Assembly: GCA_947629635.1 (NCBI GenBank)
Contig: CANREO010000049.1
Location: 1-6,862, forward strand
Reading direction: 5' to 3'
Source of the DNA: an uncultured Clostridia bacterium
GTDB lineage: Bacteria > Bacillota > Clostridia > Christensenellales > CAG-917
DNA: 6,862 bases
The position numbers and the translations under genes are program-made. Within the stretch, counting starts at the first letter, position 1, and every line of letters starts with the position of its first letter. Below the pieces are notes generated by a model. The model was not told where the DNA came from. It did no database searches and saw only the letters and a list, made by a program, of their open reading frames with translations. Below, piece by piece: positions 6,189 to 6,862 of this stretch.

Positions 6189-6862
6189 TTACACCTTTAT
6201 TTCCGTCTGTTCGACTTCATAGTTTTCGTTTTGTTTCAGAAGCGGATCGACGATCTCGCCGATATACTCCTCGACTTGCATGCTCGCGCGCCCCGTAAAC
6301 GCTTTTACGTTCATAAGTTCGTCCAACTCTCGTTTTGAAAGCCCGAACCGCTCATCCGCCAGTATACGATCAAGCAGGTCGTTATCGCCGCCTTGCTCTT
6401 TTACTACTGCCGCCGCCGCAACAGAGTGTTCGCGTATCGCCTCATGCAATTCCTGTCTGTCGCCGCCCTTGTGCGTAACGCAATACATTAAAATATTTTC
6501 CGTAGCCATAAACGGCAACTCGCGCATGAGATTGCGCTCTATGATTTTCGGATAGAGTTTCATACCTCTTATCACATTGACGTAAAGCGCCAAAATTGCG
6601 TCCGTCGCCAAAAACGCCTCGGGTATGGAAATACGGCGGTTCGCGCTATCGTCCAGTGTGCGCTCGAACCATTGCGTTGCAGCCGTTATTGCCGGATTCA
6701 ACCCGTCTATCATGACGTATCTCGCAAGCGAAGCTATGCGTTCGCTGCGCATGGGATTGCGTTTATATGCCATTGCAGAAGAGCCTATTTGCTTGCTTTC
6801 AAAAGGCTCCTCTACTTCCTTTAAGTGCGAAAGCAAACGTATGTCATTGGAAAATTTTGCCG
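6189..6862 (-). CDS. purB: Adenylosuccinate lyase, 3' part only (5' end beyond the window)
   Basis: This lyase releases fumarate twice in purine synthesis, from SAICAR to AICAR and from adenylosuccinate to AMP. Only the last 223 residues are visible. The frame runs open to the window edge (AKFSNDIRLL is still coding), so a TTG at 6836 is not a start. The fumarase/aspartase signature loop GSSAMAYKRNP (residues 26-36 of the visible part) carries the flexible-loop catalytic serine. The following WFERTLDDSANRR, ELPFMATENI, GGDNDLL and FTGRAS segments resemble the longer, animal-like ADSL type more than the short B. subtilis type. Position 31 is Ala where most relatives have Pro. It heads the purA and guaA group in this window, with 22 bases before purA. 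No break in the frame is seen. Confidence 0.95.
   Translation of the reverse strand, partial: AKFSNDIRLLSHLKEVEEPFESKQIGSSAMAYKRNPMRSERIASLARYVMIDGLNPAITAATQWFERTLDDSANRRISIPEAFLATDAILALYVNVIRGMKLYPKIIERNLMRELPFMATENILMYCVTHKGGDRQELHEAIREHSVAAAAVVKEQGGDNDLLDRILADERFGLSKRELDELMNVKAFTGRASMQVEEYIGEIVDPLLKQNENYEVEQTEIKV

Noticed and set aside
6168..6196. Direct repeat AGGTGTAAA at the purB stop and the purA ribosome site
   Set aside because: The downstream copy is simply the purA Shine-Dalgarno, the same motif precedes the second SLOG gene, and the purB copy is its own last codons and stop; likely chance.

Overview
The window fits an anaerobic bacterium of the Clostridia type (Bacillota). The reasons are a multidomain flavodiiron O2/NO reductase ending in a short rubrerythrin-type rubredoxin, strong GGAGG-like ribosome binding sites, sigma-A-like promoters with extended -10 elements, and two small SLOG-like proteins of a kind I associate with Firmicutes. 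This assignment rests on recalled family resemblance, not on a search. I see no tRNA, rRNA, CRISPR array or transposase.

Layout. Bases 1-133 hold a good promoter and a leader, with no gene I can support upstream of the promoter. On the + strand, 134-1924 encodes a flavodiiron protein with four modules: diiron beta-lactamase fold, flavodoxin, flavin reductase and rubredoxin. A strong hairpin terminator at 1948-1973 follows and is shared with the converging minus-strand gene. Everything else reads on the minus strand. Following transcription from right to left, these are purB (3' half only, cut by the window edge), purA, guaA, a terminator, a non-coding stretch, and then two tandem diverged SLOG-like genes that end against the flavodiiron terminator.

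How the genes work together. PurB, PurA and GuaA are the enzymes around the IMP branch point. PurA plus PurB convert IMP to AMP, PurB also acts earlier in IMP synthesis, and GuaA makes GMP from XMP. The 22-base purB-purA gap and 48-base purA-guaA gap suggest one operon, with a hairpin between purA and guaA that may modulate readthrough. The flavodiiron gene looks monocistronic and probably scavenges O2 or NO. It has no obvious functional link to the purine genes.

The most unusual part is 2965-3184. A good minus-strand promoter (TTGATA, 17 bases, TAAACT) would start a transcript almost exactly at the edge of a 139-base inverted-repeat unit. This unit contains several nested, mutually exclusive and pseudoknot-capable helices, two of them capped by GNRA-type loops on the minus strand. 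It is followed by a second hairpin that buries the ribosome binding site of the first SLOG gene and is itself followed by a T-rich stretch. This looks like a structured regulatory leader, or alternatively a small inverted-repeat mobile element, upstream of a tandem SLOG pair. I recognise no known riboswitch class in it.
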